A DNA stretch of 64,000 nucleotides from an uncultured bacterium (GCA_905215065.1 CAJMOF010000004.1:1-64000), one strand, 5' to 3'. Counted from the stretch's first letter, positions 42,347-51,042 are shown. A program made the numbers and translations. The notes: generated from the sequence alone by a model not told the origin.

Positions 42347-43417
42347 CTACACCGGGCACGCCACTGTGGGCAAGCCTCGTCGCTCGTCAAAGCCAAAGAC
42401 GATATTGGCGCACTGGACTGCTTGGCCCGCAGCGCCCTTGCACAAATTGTCGATAGCACCCGTCGCCACCAGCACGCCCGCGCGCTTGTTGAGCGCGAGG
42501 CCAATCTGGGCAGCGTTGGTGCCGACGACCGAAGCCGTCTTGGGCTGCTGGCCGGCATCGAGCACGCGCACAAAGGTGCGACCGGCGTAGAACTGCTTGT
42601 AATGGTCGACAACGTCCTCAAGGGTCAAGGTATCGAGAGCCTGCGGCGTGAGCGGCAGCGTCACCGTGGAGAGCAGACCGCGCTTGAGCGGTGCCAGGTG
42701 CGGGGTAAAGACGACGCGATCGGTCAGGCCAAGGATTTGCTCAATCTCGGGCGTGTGGCGATGCTTGCCCACGCCGTAGGCCTCCAAGTTCTCGTCGGCG
42801 CTGCAAAAATGGGTGCGGGCGTTGCAGGACTTACCGGCGCCCGTCACGCCGCTAATGGCATCGACAATCACGGGGCCGTTCTCGGCCACCCAGCCCGCGC
42901 GCACGGCGGGCGCGGCGGCAAGGCTCGTTGCGGTGGGATAGCAACCGGCGCAGGCGACCAGCACGGATTTGCCGTCGGCATGGTCGGATGCGGCGGTCTC
43001 CAAGTCCTGGCAGAACAGCTCGGGCAGACCGAAGGCACGGGTCTTGAGCAGCTCGGGGCTCGTATGCTCGGCGGCATACCAAGCCTCAAAAACGGACGCG
43101 TCGTTCAGACGGTAGTCGGCCGAAAGATCAAAGCAGGAGACGCCCGATGCAAGCAGCGCGGGCACCTGTGCCATGGCAGCCGTGTGCGGCACGGCCAAAA
43201 AGACCGCGTCGCAGTTCTTGAGCTCAGGGGCATCATGCGTCGTAAAGACAAGATCGCTTACGCCGGTGAAGCTCGGGTGCACCGCAGACAACAGCTGGCC
43301 GGCATCGGCGTTGGACGTAATGGCAGCAAGTTCAAACTCGGGATGACCGAGGACGAGGCGAATGAGCTCGGCTCCGGCATATCCAGCCGCGCCGACGATT
43401 CCAACCTTCAAAGACAT
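42347..43417 (-). CDS. argC: N-acetyl-gamma-glutamyl-phosphate reductase
   Basis: NADPH-dependent third step of arginine synthesis. 356 residues. The N-terminal Rossmann motif is VGIVGAAGYAGAEL. The catalytic cysteine is in CAGCYPTATSLA, and HRHTPEI holds a conserved histidine. The ribosome-binding site is AAGGAG, 5 nt from ATG. First gene of argC-argJ-argB-argD; candidate ArgR boxes lie 86-124 bp upstream. The following 134-bp gap to argJ shows no terminator. Confidence 0.95.
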   Translation of the reverse strand: MSLKVGIVGAAGYAGAELIRLVLGHPEFELAAITSNADAGQLLSAVHPSFTGVSDLVFTTHDAPELKNCDAVFLAVPHTAAMAQVPALLASGVSCFDLSADYRLNDASVFEAWYAAEHTSPELLKTRAFGLPELFCQDLETAASDHADGKSVLVACAGCYPTATSLAAAPAVRAGWVAENGPVIVDAISGVTGAGKSCNARTHFCSADENLEAYGVGKHRHTPEIEQILGLTDRVVFTPHLAPLKRGLLSTVTLPLTPQALDTLTLEDVVDHYKQFYAGRTFVRVLDAGQQPKTASVVGTNAAQIGLALNKRAGVLVATGAIDNLCKGAAGQAVQCANIVFGFDERRGLPTVACPV

Positions 43418-43502
43418 ATCAGACTCCTTGTCTGCGATTTATGCACCGATGCGCATTTCGCAGCGGTCGTTATGAAGTGGGTTGAAACTTTAGCACCAAA
43501 AG

Positions 43503-43541
43503 ATGCATTAATACGTAAATGGCTTGCATATTCATGCATTG
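43503..43541. promoter_or_regulatory. Candidate tandem ArgR boxes upstream of argC
   Basis: Two 18-bp A/T-rich imperfect dyads, 43503-43520 and 43524-43541, separated by 3 bp, the classical ARG-box spacing. The second holds TGCAT-ATTC-ATGCA. The half-site is TGCAT rather than TGAAT, so this is tentative. Confidence 0.5.
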
Positions 43542-43583
43542 AAACATTCCCGACACATTCGCTTGAAGGAATTGACAAATGGA

Positions 43584-43637
43584 GCGGGCCCCGTATTGAC
43601 CGGCGCTCCTAACGGCGCCGGGCAATACGGGGCCCGC
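43584..43637. repeat. Nested GC-rich palindrome
   Basis: Outer 15-bp perfect stem (43584-43598/43623-43637, GCGGGCCCCGTATTG) and inner CCGGCGC/GCGCCGG stem. It lies 37 bp past the stop of the PNPOx-like gene and upstream of argC. No U-tract on either side. Confidence 0.75.
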
Positions 43638-43674
43638 CCATGCGAAAACCAAGTTGTTAGGATGAGCCAGCTGG

Positions 43675-44085
43675 CTAGAGCTCGACCGGCACCCATTCGT
43701 CGTGATTGCAGATAAAAGCCTCGGGATCCTCGACGCTAAAGAAGACGAGCGTGGGGTCGTTAGGCCCCTCATAGTGCTCGCCCAGGCGCTCTAGATGCTT
43801 CCACCCAGCTTCGCGCATTTCGCCTAAAGCCCGGTCATCCAAGCCGGCACGCCCGCGCAAGATGAGCCAGCCATGGCCCGGCCACCAACTCGTGGCCTCA
43901 AAGCGCTGGTTTTGCAGCAGCTCTTGCCACACATCTTTGGTGCGCGCTGTTACAAACCACAGCTTGCCGTCCTGGATCTGCGCAAACGAAAACGGACGCA
44001 CATGAGGCTGTCCGTCAACGCTCGTCGCCAAATACCATGCCGGCACCGACGTCAGATACTCCAACACCGTATTCAATCCGTCCAT
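43675..44085 (-). CDS. Pyridoxamine 5'-phosphate oxidase-like FMN-binding protein (second copy)
   Basis: 136 residues of the FMN-binding split-barrel fold. VPAWYLATSVDGQPHVRPFSFAQ is the opening strand pair, followed by GKLWFVTARTKDVWQEL. It is a tandem paralogue of the next gene upstream, 51 nt away. Such small proteins often reduce flavin or quinone-like substrates; the actual one is unknown. It is the last gene that could be read from the FMN-riboswitch operon, and a large palindrome follows. Confidence 0.8.
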   Translation of the reverse strand: MDGLNTVLEYLTSVPAWYLATSVDGQPHVRPFSFAQIQDGKLWFVTARTKDVWQELLQNQRFEATSWWPGHGWLILRGRAGLDDRALGEMREAGWKHLERLGEHYEGPNDPTLVFFSVEDPEAFICNHDEWVPVEL

Positions 44086-44136
44086 GTGTCCTCCTGGCGC
44101 TAGCTAATTCGGAACGGGTAGTTAATTTGAGACGCT

Positions 44137-44583
44137 CTAGAGCTCCAGGCGCTCCTCGCTGCCGTCGATATCACAGAAGCGCGCGGCAATGTTGCGGACC
44201 GAAAAGAAAGCAAGGCGGCCGTCGTTGGCACTCTCGTGTTCCTCGCCGATGCCCACCATGTGCTTAAAACCCGCTTGACGCACCTTGTCGCTCGCAACCG
44301 CGTCGTCCTCAAGTGCGGCCTCGCCGGTCAACACGATCCAACATTCCCCCGGCTTCCAGCCCGAGAGCTCAAACTTGGGATTCGCACTCAGCTCCGCCCA
44401 CACATCCTTGTCGCGCGACGTGCAAAACCACAGCTTACCGTCATCGACCATGGCAAACGAAAACGGCCTCACGCGAGGCTGATGCCCGTCGGTCACATCG
44501 GTCGTGGCCAGATACCACGCCGGAATGCGCCTGAGATACGAACAGGCGCGCTCAAGCTGAGCCGTGCGGTCGTTGTCGGTCAT
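44137..44583 (-). CDS. Pyridoxamine 5'-phosphate oxidase-like FMN-binding protein (first copy)
   Basis: 148 residues. It has the same pattern as its neighbour: IPAWYLATTDVTDGHQPRVRPFSFAM, then DDGKLWFCTSRDKDVWAEL and GWKPGECWIVLTGEA. It starts 30 nt after the ecfT stop with no terminator between, so it probably belongs to the riboflavin-uptake operon. An FMN cofactor would make it a direct beneficiary of that regulation. Substrate unknown. Confidence 0.8.
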   Translation of the reverse strand: MTDNDRTAQLERACSYLRRIPAWYLATTDVTDGHQPRVRPFSFAMVDDGKLWFCTSRDKDVWAELSANPKFELSGWKPGECWIVLTGEAALEDDAVASDKVRQAGFKHMVGIGEEHESANDGRLAFFSVRNIAARFCDIDGSEERLEL

Positions 44584-44613
44584 AGGGACCCCTTTCTTGC
44601 GCTCGAATCGCGC

Positions 44614-45414
44614 CTAAACAAGTTGAAGGTTGACGACGATGACACACGCAAACAGCAGCATCGTCACAACCGCAGCCAGCGCATCCCCGCGGCGAAATGC
44701 AAGTGCATGCAGACACGTGCGGCCCTGCTCGCCGTGATAGCAGCGTGCATCCATGGCGGCAGACAACGTCTCGGCATGACGGAACACGCCCGTGAACAGT
44801 GGAATCGCCACACTGCCGAGCATACGCACGCCGCCGAGCGGGCCACCCGTTACGCGTGCACCGCGGCTTGCCTGCGCGTCCGCCGTCTGCTTCATCTCGG
44901 TGGCAAACTGCGGCATAAAGCGCAACGCGATGCCCATGATCATGCCGAGCTCATGCGCAGGGAGCCCCACGCGCGCAAACGGTGCGAGCAGACGCTCAAA
45001 GCCCGCGGTGAGGTCGAGCGTAGGCGTGGTGAGCGTAATGGCGCTCATGCCGGCCATCATCAAGCTCAGGCGGCACGCCATAAAGGCGGCGGAATGCAGC
45101 GAGCCCTCGCTTATCTGCAAAAAGCCAAGCTGCCACAGAATGCGCCCGCTCTGGTCGGAAAACAGGTTGAGCACTGCGACCACCACGACAATCGCCAGCA
45201 ATGGTGCCATCGATGATAGGACCCGGCGCAACGGCACCCGGGACACGGTATAGATCAGGACAACGAAGATTGCGACCGGGGCCAGTCCGCGGAAGCTGCT
45301 GACCGTGAGCGTCGTGATCAGAAACACAAAGCCCAAGAGCAACTTAGTTCGCGGGTCCAGGCGGTGGATCGCACTATCGCCGGGATAGTAGCTGCCAAAC
45401 GAAAACGCCTCCAT
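44614..45414 (-). CDS. ecfT: ECF transporter transmembrane subunit EcfT
   Basis: Couples ATPases to the substrate-binding subunit of an energy-coupling-factor importer. 266 residues, about six membrane segments. The coupling helices carry AQASRGARV and AMDARCY; the second is ARC where ARG is usual. LDPRTKLLLG is the typical N-terminal opening. Its ATG overlaps the stop of the ATPase gene as TAATG. With the fused ATPase and RibU it completes a full importer. Confidence 0.9.
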   Translation of the reverse strand: MEAFSFGSYYPGDSAIHRLDPRTKLLLGFVFLITTLTVSSFRGLAPVAIFVVLIYTVSRVPLRRVLSSMAPLLAIVVVVAVLNLFSDQSGRILWQLGFLQISEGSLHSAAFMACRLSLMMAGMSAITLTTPTLDLTAGFERLLAPFARVGLPAHELGMIMGIALRFMPQFATEMKQTADAQASRGARVTGGPLGGVRMLGSVAIPLFTGVFRHAETLSAAMDARCYHGEQGRTCLHALAFRRGDALAAVVTMLLFACVIVVNLQLV

Positions 45415-47318
45415 TAGCAGCCCTCCTCTCGCGCGACCGTCTTGGATTTAGCAATGTCCGCGACGTTAGAAGGACCGTCTGAGCGACCGATCAGCAAATC
45501 TGCCAGCTCGTCGGCCAGCGACTCAACCGTATAGAGCCCGCCGCAACGCAGCGGCACGCCCGCCTCCGCGAGCGCCAACGCCATGCGCTGAGCAGCAGGT
45601 ACGCCCAAGCCGATCGACTTGAGCTCATCGGCATGTGCAAACACCTGCGCGGGGGTTCCCTCGGCAAACACCGCACCTTCGTTCATCACGACGATGCGGT
45701 CGCAGCAGTTGGCCAGGTCATCCATACTATGCGAAACCATGACAACGGTCAGGCCATCGCGGTGAAGTCGATCGATAAGCTCAAGGAAATCCCTGCGCGC
45801 CGCCGGATCGAGCCCCGCCATGGGCTCATCGAGTACTAGGACCTCGGGCTCCATGGCAAGCACGCCGGCAAAGGCCACGCGACGCTGCTGACCGCCCGAA
45901 AGCTCAAAGGGGCTCTTGTCGCCTATCGTGGCAAGGTCGAGGCCCACGCGCGCAAGCGATGATGCGACACGGCGCGCAACCTCGTCTTGCGGCAAGCCAA
46001 GGTTGTGCGGGCCAAACGCCACGTCCTGCGTCACGGTTTCGGCAAACAGCTGACGCTCGGGATATTGAAACACCACGCCGACCTTGGCCTTAACCGCGGC
46101 GGCATCTTTCTTGCTTGATAAGTCGAGCCCCAGCGCGCAAACGCTTCCCTCCTGCGGACGAATCAGCCCGTTGAGATGCTGGACCAGCGTCGACTTACCC
46201 GAACCGGTATGACCTGCTAAGCCCAGGAACTCGCCGCGACGCACCGTCAGCGATACATCGCGCAGCGCCCACGGGCTGCTGGGGTCGTTTCCCCAGAGAG
46301 CCTGTTTGCTCGATTTGCCCGCAACGGCCGAGCGCTTATGCCAGCGGCGACGCTCGCGGGCGCTCAGCGAGTAACTATGCGAGAGGTGCGAAATCTCGAT
46401 GACGGGCTCCGACGCGGCTGTCCCGTCGGTTGCAGAGGAGGCGTTGTCGAGCACACGAGAATCGGATGCAGAAGGCCGCCCTGCGGTGTCTTCCCCACTC
46501 CGGTCGGCATATGTCTGCGCAATCTCGGCGACCATATCCGCCTCGCGCACCTGCGCATGAACGGGCACGCCCTTCGCACGAAGCGCCGCGCCCAAGCAGC
46601 ACGACGCCGGCATATCCAAGTTGAACTGCGCAAGTTCGTCCGCCCGTGTCAAGATTTCCTCGGGCGTACCGAGCATGACAACGCGCCCCGCCCGAAATAC
46701 CGCAACACGATCGGCCTCGGCGGCCTCTTCCATAAAGTGCGTAATCATCACGATGGTCATGCCGCGATCGTGCAACGCGTGGCAAGCCTTCATGAGGCCC
46801 TTGCGTCCACGCGGATCGAGCATCGAGGACGCCTCGTCCAAAATGAGCACGCGCGGCTCCATGGCGAGCACACCGGCAAGCGCCACACGCTGCTTTTGAC
46901 CGCCCGAAAGCGCATGGGTCTCGTGGCGCTCAAAGCCCACCAGGCCCACGCCCTTCAGCGCCTCGCGTACGCGCTGCGCAATTTGCGCCGATGGCACGCC
47001 AAGGTTTTCGGGACCGAACGCAACGTCATCTTCGACAAGCGTTGCCACCAGCTGGTCGTCGGGATTCTGGAACACCATGCCTGCGGTCGAACGAATGTCG
47101 TAGACCAGCTCGGGATCGGACGCATCCATACCGTTGATACGTACCGTGCCCGTATCGGGCTGCAGCAGCGCATTCAGATGCTTGGCAAACGTCGACTTGC
47201 CCGACCCATTGCCACCGAGGATGCAGAAAAACTCCCCGTCCTCGATGTTCAGATCGACACCGTCGAGTGCCGACACGGCACCGTCATAGCTAAAGGAAAC
47301 GCCCCGACACTCAATCAT
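45414..47318 (-). CDS. ecfA: ECF transporter fused double ATPase (EcfA1-EcfA2)
   Basis: 634 residues holding two complete ABC ATPases in one chain, replacing separate ecfA1 and ecfA2. The N-terminal half has GGNGSGKST, FQNPDDQ, LSGGQKQRVALAG and LILDEASSMLDP. The C-terminal half has GHTGSGKST, FQYPERQLF, LSGGQQRRVAFAG and LVLDEPMAGLDP. A Ser/Ala-rich linker of about 80 residues joins them. Both nucleotide sites look intact; the first has DEA after Walker B. ATGA overlap with ribU. Confidence 0.92.
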   Translation of the reverse strand: MIECRGVSFSYDGAVSALDGVDLNIEDGEFFCILGGNGSGKSTFAKHLNALLQPDTGTVRINGMDASDPELVYDIRSTAGMVFQNPDDQLVATLVEDDVAFGPENLGVPSAQIAQRVREALKGVGLVGFERHETHALSGGQKQRVALAGVLAMEPRVLILDEASSMLDPRGRKGLMKACHALHDRGMTIVMITHFMEEAAEADRVAVFRAGRVVMLGTPEEILTRADELAQFNLDMPASCCLGAALRAKGVPVHAQVREADMVAEIAQTYADRSGEDTAGRPSASDSRVLDNASSATDGTAASEPVIEISHLSHSYSLSARERRRWHKRSAVAGKSSKQALWGNDPSSPWALRDVSLTVRRGEFLGLAGHTGSGKSTLVQHLNGLIRPQEGSVCALGLDLSSKKDAAAVKAKVGVVFQYPERQLFAETVTQDVAFGPHNLGLPQDEVARRVASSLARVGLDLATIGDKSPFELSGGQQRRVAFAGVLAMEPEVLVLDEPMAGLDPAARRDFLELIDRLHRDGLTVVMVSHSMDDLANCCDRIVVMNEGAVFAEGTPAQVFAHADELKSIGLGVPAAQRMALALAEAGVPLRCGGLYTVESLADELADLLIGRSDGPSNVADIAKSKTVAREEGC

Positions 47319-47905
47319 GCGCGGCCTTTGACCTGGTCCTTTTTAGGCGTGATGAGGTTGGAGACTGCTTTATACACCGCTAGCGTCAACACCGAGTTAA
47401 GCACGGTCTTGATAAGGTTGAACGGCAGCACGGCAGGAATCATAAGCGGGGCGATCACATCGACCGAGCCATACCAGAACCATACGCCAATGGTAAGGTT
47501 TGCGACCATAGACAACGCCGTAGCGGCAATGACACCGAACACTAGGCCAATCACGGCACCCTTATAGGTATGCATCTTCTGGTACACGATAGCCGCGGGC
47601 AGAATATAACCCAGCGTAGCCACCAAGTTCATAAGTGCGCCGACCCAATCGCCCGTGGTAAGCGCATGGATAACAATCGCCATAGCGGCAACAGCAGTAC
47701 CGGCGCCAGGACCATACGCAAAACCGCACACCATCGCCGGCACCAGCGACGGGTCATACGTCAAAAACGGCGCCGAAGGAAGGATGGGTAGCTGCACATA
47801 CATAAACAACGCGCCCAAGGCACACATCAGCGCCATGGTAACGAGCTGTTTGGTGCTCCACCTATTCGTGTTCTCAAAATGGATATGCTGCGACTGTTCA
47901 GACAT
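47315..47905 (-). CDS. ribU: Riboflavin ECF transporter S component RibU
   Basis: Membrane protein that binds riboflavin with high affinity. 196 residues and six membrane segments. The opening LVTMALMCALGALFMYV and the segment FLTYDPSLVPAMVCGFAYGP match RibU. The start at 47905 (MSEQSQ) follows AGGCAGGTG. The FMN riboswitch 3' end overlaps this ribosome-binding region, so control may be at translation. It leads an operon with the ATPases and EcfT. Confidence 0.92.
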   Translation of the reverse strand: MSEQSQHIHFENTNRWSTKQLVTMALMCALGALFMYVQLPILPSAPFLTYDPSLVPAMVCGFAYGPGAGTAVAAMAIVIHALTTGDWVGALMNLVATLGYILPAAIVYQKMHTYKGAVIGLVFGVIAATALSMVANLTIGVWFWYGSVDVIAPLMIPAVLPFNLIKTVLNSVLTLAVYKAVSNLITPKKDQVKGRA

Positions 47906-47920
47906 AAGATCACCTGCCTC

Positions 47921-48100
47921 TTTCATCCGGACTCTAACCGTTGGTACTGGGATCTCACCAGTTCAGCCGGCATACGAACCAACGCACACACGGGTCGCGG
48001 ACTCATCGGCTCGGCCGCAGGCACCTCGACTGCGCCACGGCACCCCTTTAGCACCGCCCGATTTACCGCCAGTGGGGAATTTCACCCCGCCCTGAAACAG
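47921..48100 (-). promoter_or_regulatory. FMN riboswitch (RFN element)
   Basis: Conserved landmarks in order on the minus strand: CAGGGCGGGGTGAAATTCCC, CACTGGCGGTAAA, GAGTCCGCGACCC, CTGGTGAGATCCCAGTACC, and AGAGTCCGGATGAAA. The ribU ribosome-binding site follows within 15 nt, so FMN probably blocks translation. There is no clear U-rich terminator. Confidence 0.95.
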
Positions 48101-48207
48101 CAATTGCAAGTGTAGCACCAGTAGGCTTTCGCGCAAGTATGCCAAGGGTAATTTATGGCGGGGGAAACGCTCTAGAAATGCGGCCGGGACAGAGCAGCGC
48201 GACAATA

Positions 48208-48350
48208 ACGTACCCGCCCATCCCAAAGTGCTGCGCTTTTCGCGGCAAAGCCGCGAAACAGCAAAAGGGAAAAGCCACCGCAACAACCACGTTCCCCATC
48301 CATCCCAAAGTAGCGCGCCTTTCGCGCAAAGCGCGAAACAGCGAAGGGGA
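48208..48350. repeat. Two tandem hairpin units with 82-bp period
   Basis: Each has CATCCCAAAGT, then TTTCGCG(GC)-AAA-(GC)CGCGAAA, then ACAGC and AAGGG. Units begin at 48219 and 48301. They sit upstream of the FMN riboswitch (for the minus strand) in a gene-free stretch. Confidence 0.65.
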
Positions 48351-48408
48351 CACGTATCCCTATCGACCACGTCCTTCTCCGCCCGCCGACCTCAAGGCCG
48401 TAAACGCA

Positions 48409-48553
48409 GGGAATCCGGGGGCGTGACGGGGGCTTCTCTCCGGAACATTCCGCAGGACGCAAAGAGGCTCCGCAGCGCGAAGCGCGATGCGGAGCCTCTT
48501 TGCATGTCCGAGGACGTTCCGGAGAGAAGCCCCCGTCACGCCCCCGGATTCCC
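48409..48553. repeat. Large two-storey palindrome 3' of groEL
   Basis: Outer 38-bp perfect arms (48409-48446/48516-48553), a 12-nt symmetric unpaired internal loop, an inner 16-bp perfect stem (48459-48474/48488-48503), and a 13-nt loop. It starts 27 bp past the groEL stop. No U-tract. Confidence 0.9.
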
Positions 48554-48579
48554 GGTGGGAGTTCTAGACCTTGTCGGCC

Positions 48580-50217
48580 TTAGTACATACCGCCGCCCTG
48601 CTGACCAGCGGTAGCAGCAGCGATAGCGTCCTCAAGCTGAGTGTTCTTGGGCACATCGGAGACGGTAGCCTCGGTGATGAGAATCAGGCTGGCGACAGAA
48701 GCAGCGTTCTGCAGGGTGACGCGGCTGACCTTGACGGGGTCGAGGACGCCCATCTCGATCATGTCGCCCCACTCGCCGTTGGCAGAGTTGAGACCCTGGC
48801 CGGCGGGCAGCTCGGCAACCTTGTCGACCACGACAGCGCCCTCAAAACCAGCGTTCTTGGCGATGGTAGCGACCGGAGCAGTCAGAGCCTTCTTGACGAT
48901 GTCGACACCGATCTTCTCCTCGGGGTCGTCGAGCTCAACGGCGTCGAGCGCAGGAGCAGCGTCCATGAAGGCGACGCCGCCACCGGCGACAATGCCCTCC
49001 TCGACAGCAGCGCGGGTTGCCTGCAGGGCGTCCTCGACGCGGTGCTTGATCTCCTTGAGCTCGGACTCGGTAGCAGCGCCGACCTTGATGACGGCAACGC
49101 CACCGGAGAGCTTGGCCAGGCGCTCCTGGAGCTTCTCACGGTCGAAGTCAGAGGTGGTGTTCTCCATCTCACCCTTGATCTGAGCGATACGAGCGTCGAT
49201 GGCCTCCTTGGAGCCAGCGCCGCCGACGACGACGGTGTTGTCCTTGGAGATGGTGACGGACTTAGCGGTACCGAGCATATCGGCGGTGATGTCAGCGACC
49301 TTCACGCCCAGCTCGTCCAGGGCAGCCTGGCCGCCGGTGAGGACGGCGATGTCCTCGAGGATGCGCTTGCGGCGATCGCCGTAGCCCGGGGCCTTGACGG
49401 CGCAGACGTTGAGGGCGCCACGGATCTTGTTGAGGACCAGGGTAGGCAGAGCCTCGCCATCGATGTCCTCAGCGATGATGAGCAGGCCACGGCCAGCGCG
49501 CTGGACAGCCTCGAGAACAGGCATGATGTCCTGGACGCTGGAGATCTTCTGGTCGGTGATGAGGATGTACGGATCCTTCATCACGGCCTCCATGCGGTCG
49601 TTATCCGTGACGAAGTAAGCGGAGACATAGCCCTTGTCGAACTGCATGCCCTCGACGGTGTCGATGGTGATGTCAAACGTCTGGGAATCCTCGACGGTGA
49701 TGACGCCGTCCTTGCCCACGACCTCCATGGCCTCGGCGATCTTCTCGCCGACCTCGGGGTCACCGGCGGAGATGGTACCGACGGAAGCAATCTGCTCCTT
49801 GGTCTCGACCGGCTTGGCCTGCTTCTTCATCTCGGCGACGGCGGCGTTGACGGCCTTGTCGATGCCGCGACGGATGGCCAGCGGGTTGGCGCCAGCGGCG
49901 ACGTTGCGCAGACCGTCGTTGACGATGGCTTGAGCGAGCAGGGTTGCGGTGGTGGTGCCGTCACCCACGGTGTCGTTGGTCTTGGTGGCGACCTCCTTCA
50001 CCAGCTGGGCACCCATGTTCTCGATGTTGTCCTCGAGCTCAATCTCCTTGGCGACGGAAACGCCGTCGTTGGTGATGGTCGGGGCACCAAACGTGCGCTG
50101 CAGAGCAACGTAGCGACCCTTGGGGCCCATGGTGACGGTAACGGCGTCGGCCAGAGTGTTGACACCCTTGGCGAGCTTAGCGCGGGCATCGGTGTTGAAC
50201 GTAATGTTCTTTGCCAT
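48580..50217 (-). CDS. groL: Chaperonin GroEL
   Basis: 60-kDa ring chaperone. 545 residues. The ATP-site motifs VTMGPKGR and GDGTTTAT (with catalytic Asp) and the apical-domain segments are intact. The C-terminus is AGQQGGGMY, a short form of the usual GGM tail, ending with Tyr. It lies 96 nt after groES. No second groEL is in the window. Downstream comes a very large palindrome rather than a normal terminator. Confidence 0.97.
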   Translation of the reverse strand: MAKNITFNTDARAKLAKGVNTLADAVTVTMGPKGRYVALQRTFGAPTITNDGVSVAKEIELEDNIENMGAQLVKEVATKTNDTVGDGTTTATLLAQAIVNDGLRNVAAGANPLAIRRGIDKAVNAAVAEMKKQAKPVETKEQIASVGTISAGDPEVGEKIAEAMEVVGKDGVITVEDSQTFDITIDTVEGMQFDKGYVSAYFVTDNDRMEAVMKDPYILITDQKISSVQDIMPVLEAVQRAGRGLLIIAEDIDGEALPTLVLNKIRGALNVCAVKAPGYGDRRKRILEDIAVLTGGQAALDELGVKVADITADMLGTAKSVTISKDNTVVVGGAGSKEAIDARIAQIKGEMENTTSDFDREKLQERLAKLSGGVAVIKVGAATESELKEIKHRVEDALQATRAAVEEGIVAGGGVAFMDAAPALDAVELDDPEEKIGVDIVKKALTAPVATIAKNAGFEGAVVVDKVAELPAGQGLNSANGEWGDMIEMGVLDPVKVSRVTLQNAASVASLILITEATVSDVPKNTQLEDAIAAATAGQQGGGMY

Positions 50218-50313
50218 GGTAGGTAATCCTCCAAAAGAAACGTGACTCGCGTCGCCGCTTCCGAGTCCTATGCGGCGGGCGCGTTCAAAGACGAATCAGA
50301 GATTCTGACGAGA

Positions 50314-50607
50314 CTAGGCCTCGACAACAGCGTAGATATCGTCGGCGCGCATCAGCAGATACTTCTCGCCGTCGACCTTGACCTCGTTGCCACCGAACTT
50401 ACCGTAGATGACAACGTCACCGACCTTGACGTCCATGGGGATGCGCTCACCCTTGTCGTTGACCTTGCCGGCACCAACGGCAACGATGGTGCCGCGCTGC
50501 GGCTTCTCCTGGGCGTTGCTGGCGATATACAGACCAGAAGCGGTCTTCTGCTCGGCCTCGTCGGGCTTGACCAGAACACGATCTGCAAGCGGCTTCAAAG
50601 ACGACAT
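50314..50607 (-). CDS. groS: Co-chaperonin GroES
   Basis: Heptameric lid of GroEL. 97 residues with PLADRVLVKPDEAEQKTASG (start of the mobile loop), GTIVAVGAGKV, GDVVIYGKFGGNEVKVDGEKYLLM, and a short acidic end. The ribosome-binding site AGGAGG is near ATG. I see no CIRCE element (TTAGCACTC-N9-GAGTGCTAA) in the 140 bp upstream; a TATAAC at about 50699-50704 is a possible -10. Confidence 0.97.
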   Translation of the reverse strand: MSSLKPLADRVLVKPDEAEQKTASGLYIASNAQEKPQRGTIVAVGAGKVNDKGERIPMDVKVGDVVIYGKFGGNEVKVDGEKYLLMRADDIYAVVEA

Positions 50608-50744
50608 GCTTGTCTCCTCCTTTTTGGGCCGCGTGGTTATGCCACGCGAATTAACCCTTTTTGTTTGCGTACGCGTTGAATGGTACCCACGAATGGCGGG
50701 TTATACAACACGGAGTCAAAAAATCTTATTTTTTGGCACTTAGA

Positions 50745-50955
50745 TTTTCTGAATGCCGGGGGATAACTTAGCAGTGGCTCCCGTGTGGCTCCGGAGGGGC
50801 GGGGCATAAGGTTTCCTGCTCGGGCAGTCCTGCTCGCACGAAGGCCACATTAAGTGGCCTTCGGCTCGTGCGGAACTCGCGATAAACCTTATGCCCCGCC
50901 CCTCCGGAGCCACACGGGAGCCAGGTTAACTAATTCGGACCCGGCATTCAGAAAA
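50745..50955. repeat. Large two-storey palindrome between groES and the amidohydrolase gene
   Basis: Outer 16-bp perfect arms (50745-50760/50940-50955), a 14-16-nt internal loop, then 40-bp perfect arms (50775-50814/50884-50923), an asymmetric internal loop, and an inner GCACGA...GGCCAC stem with an ATTAA loop. It lies 88 bp past the amidohydrolase stop. Confidence 0.92.
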
Positions 50956-51042
50956 GTCAGTGCAGCAAAATGGCGATGCGGATGGTGCGAATAAGAAAGG
51001 GACACGTTGCTGAAACGTGCCCCTTATGAGTGGGGTATGAGG

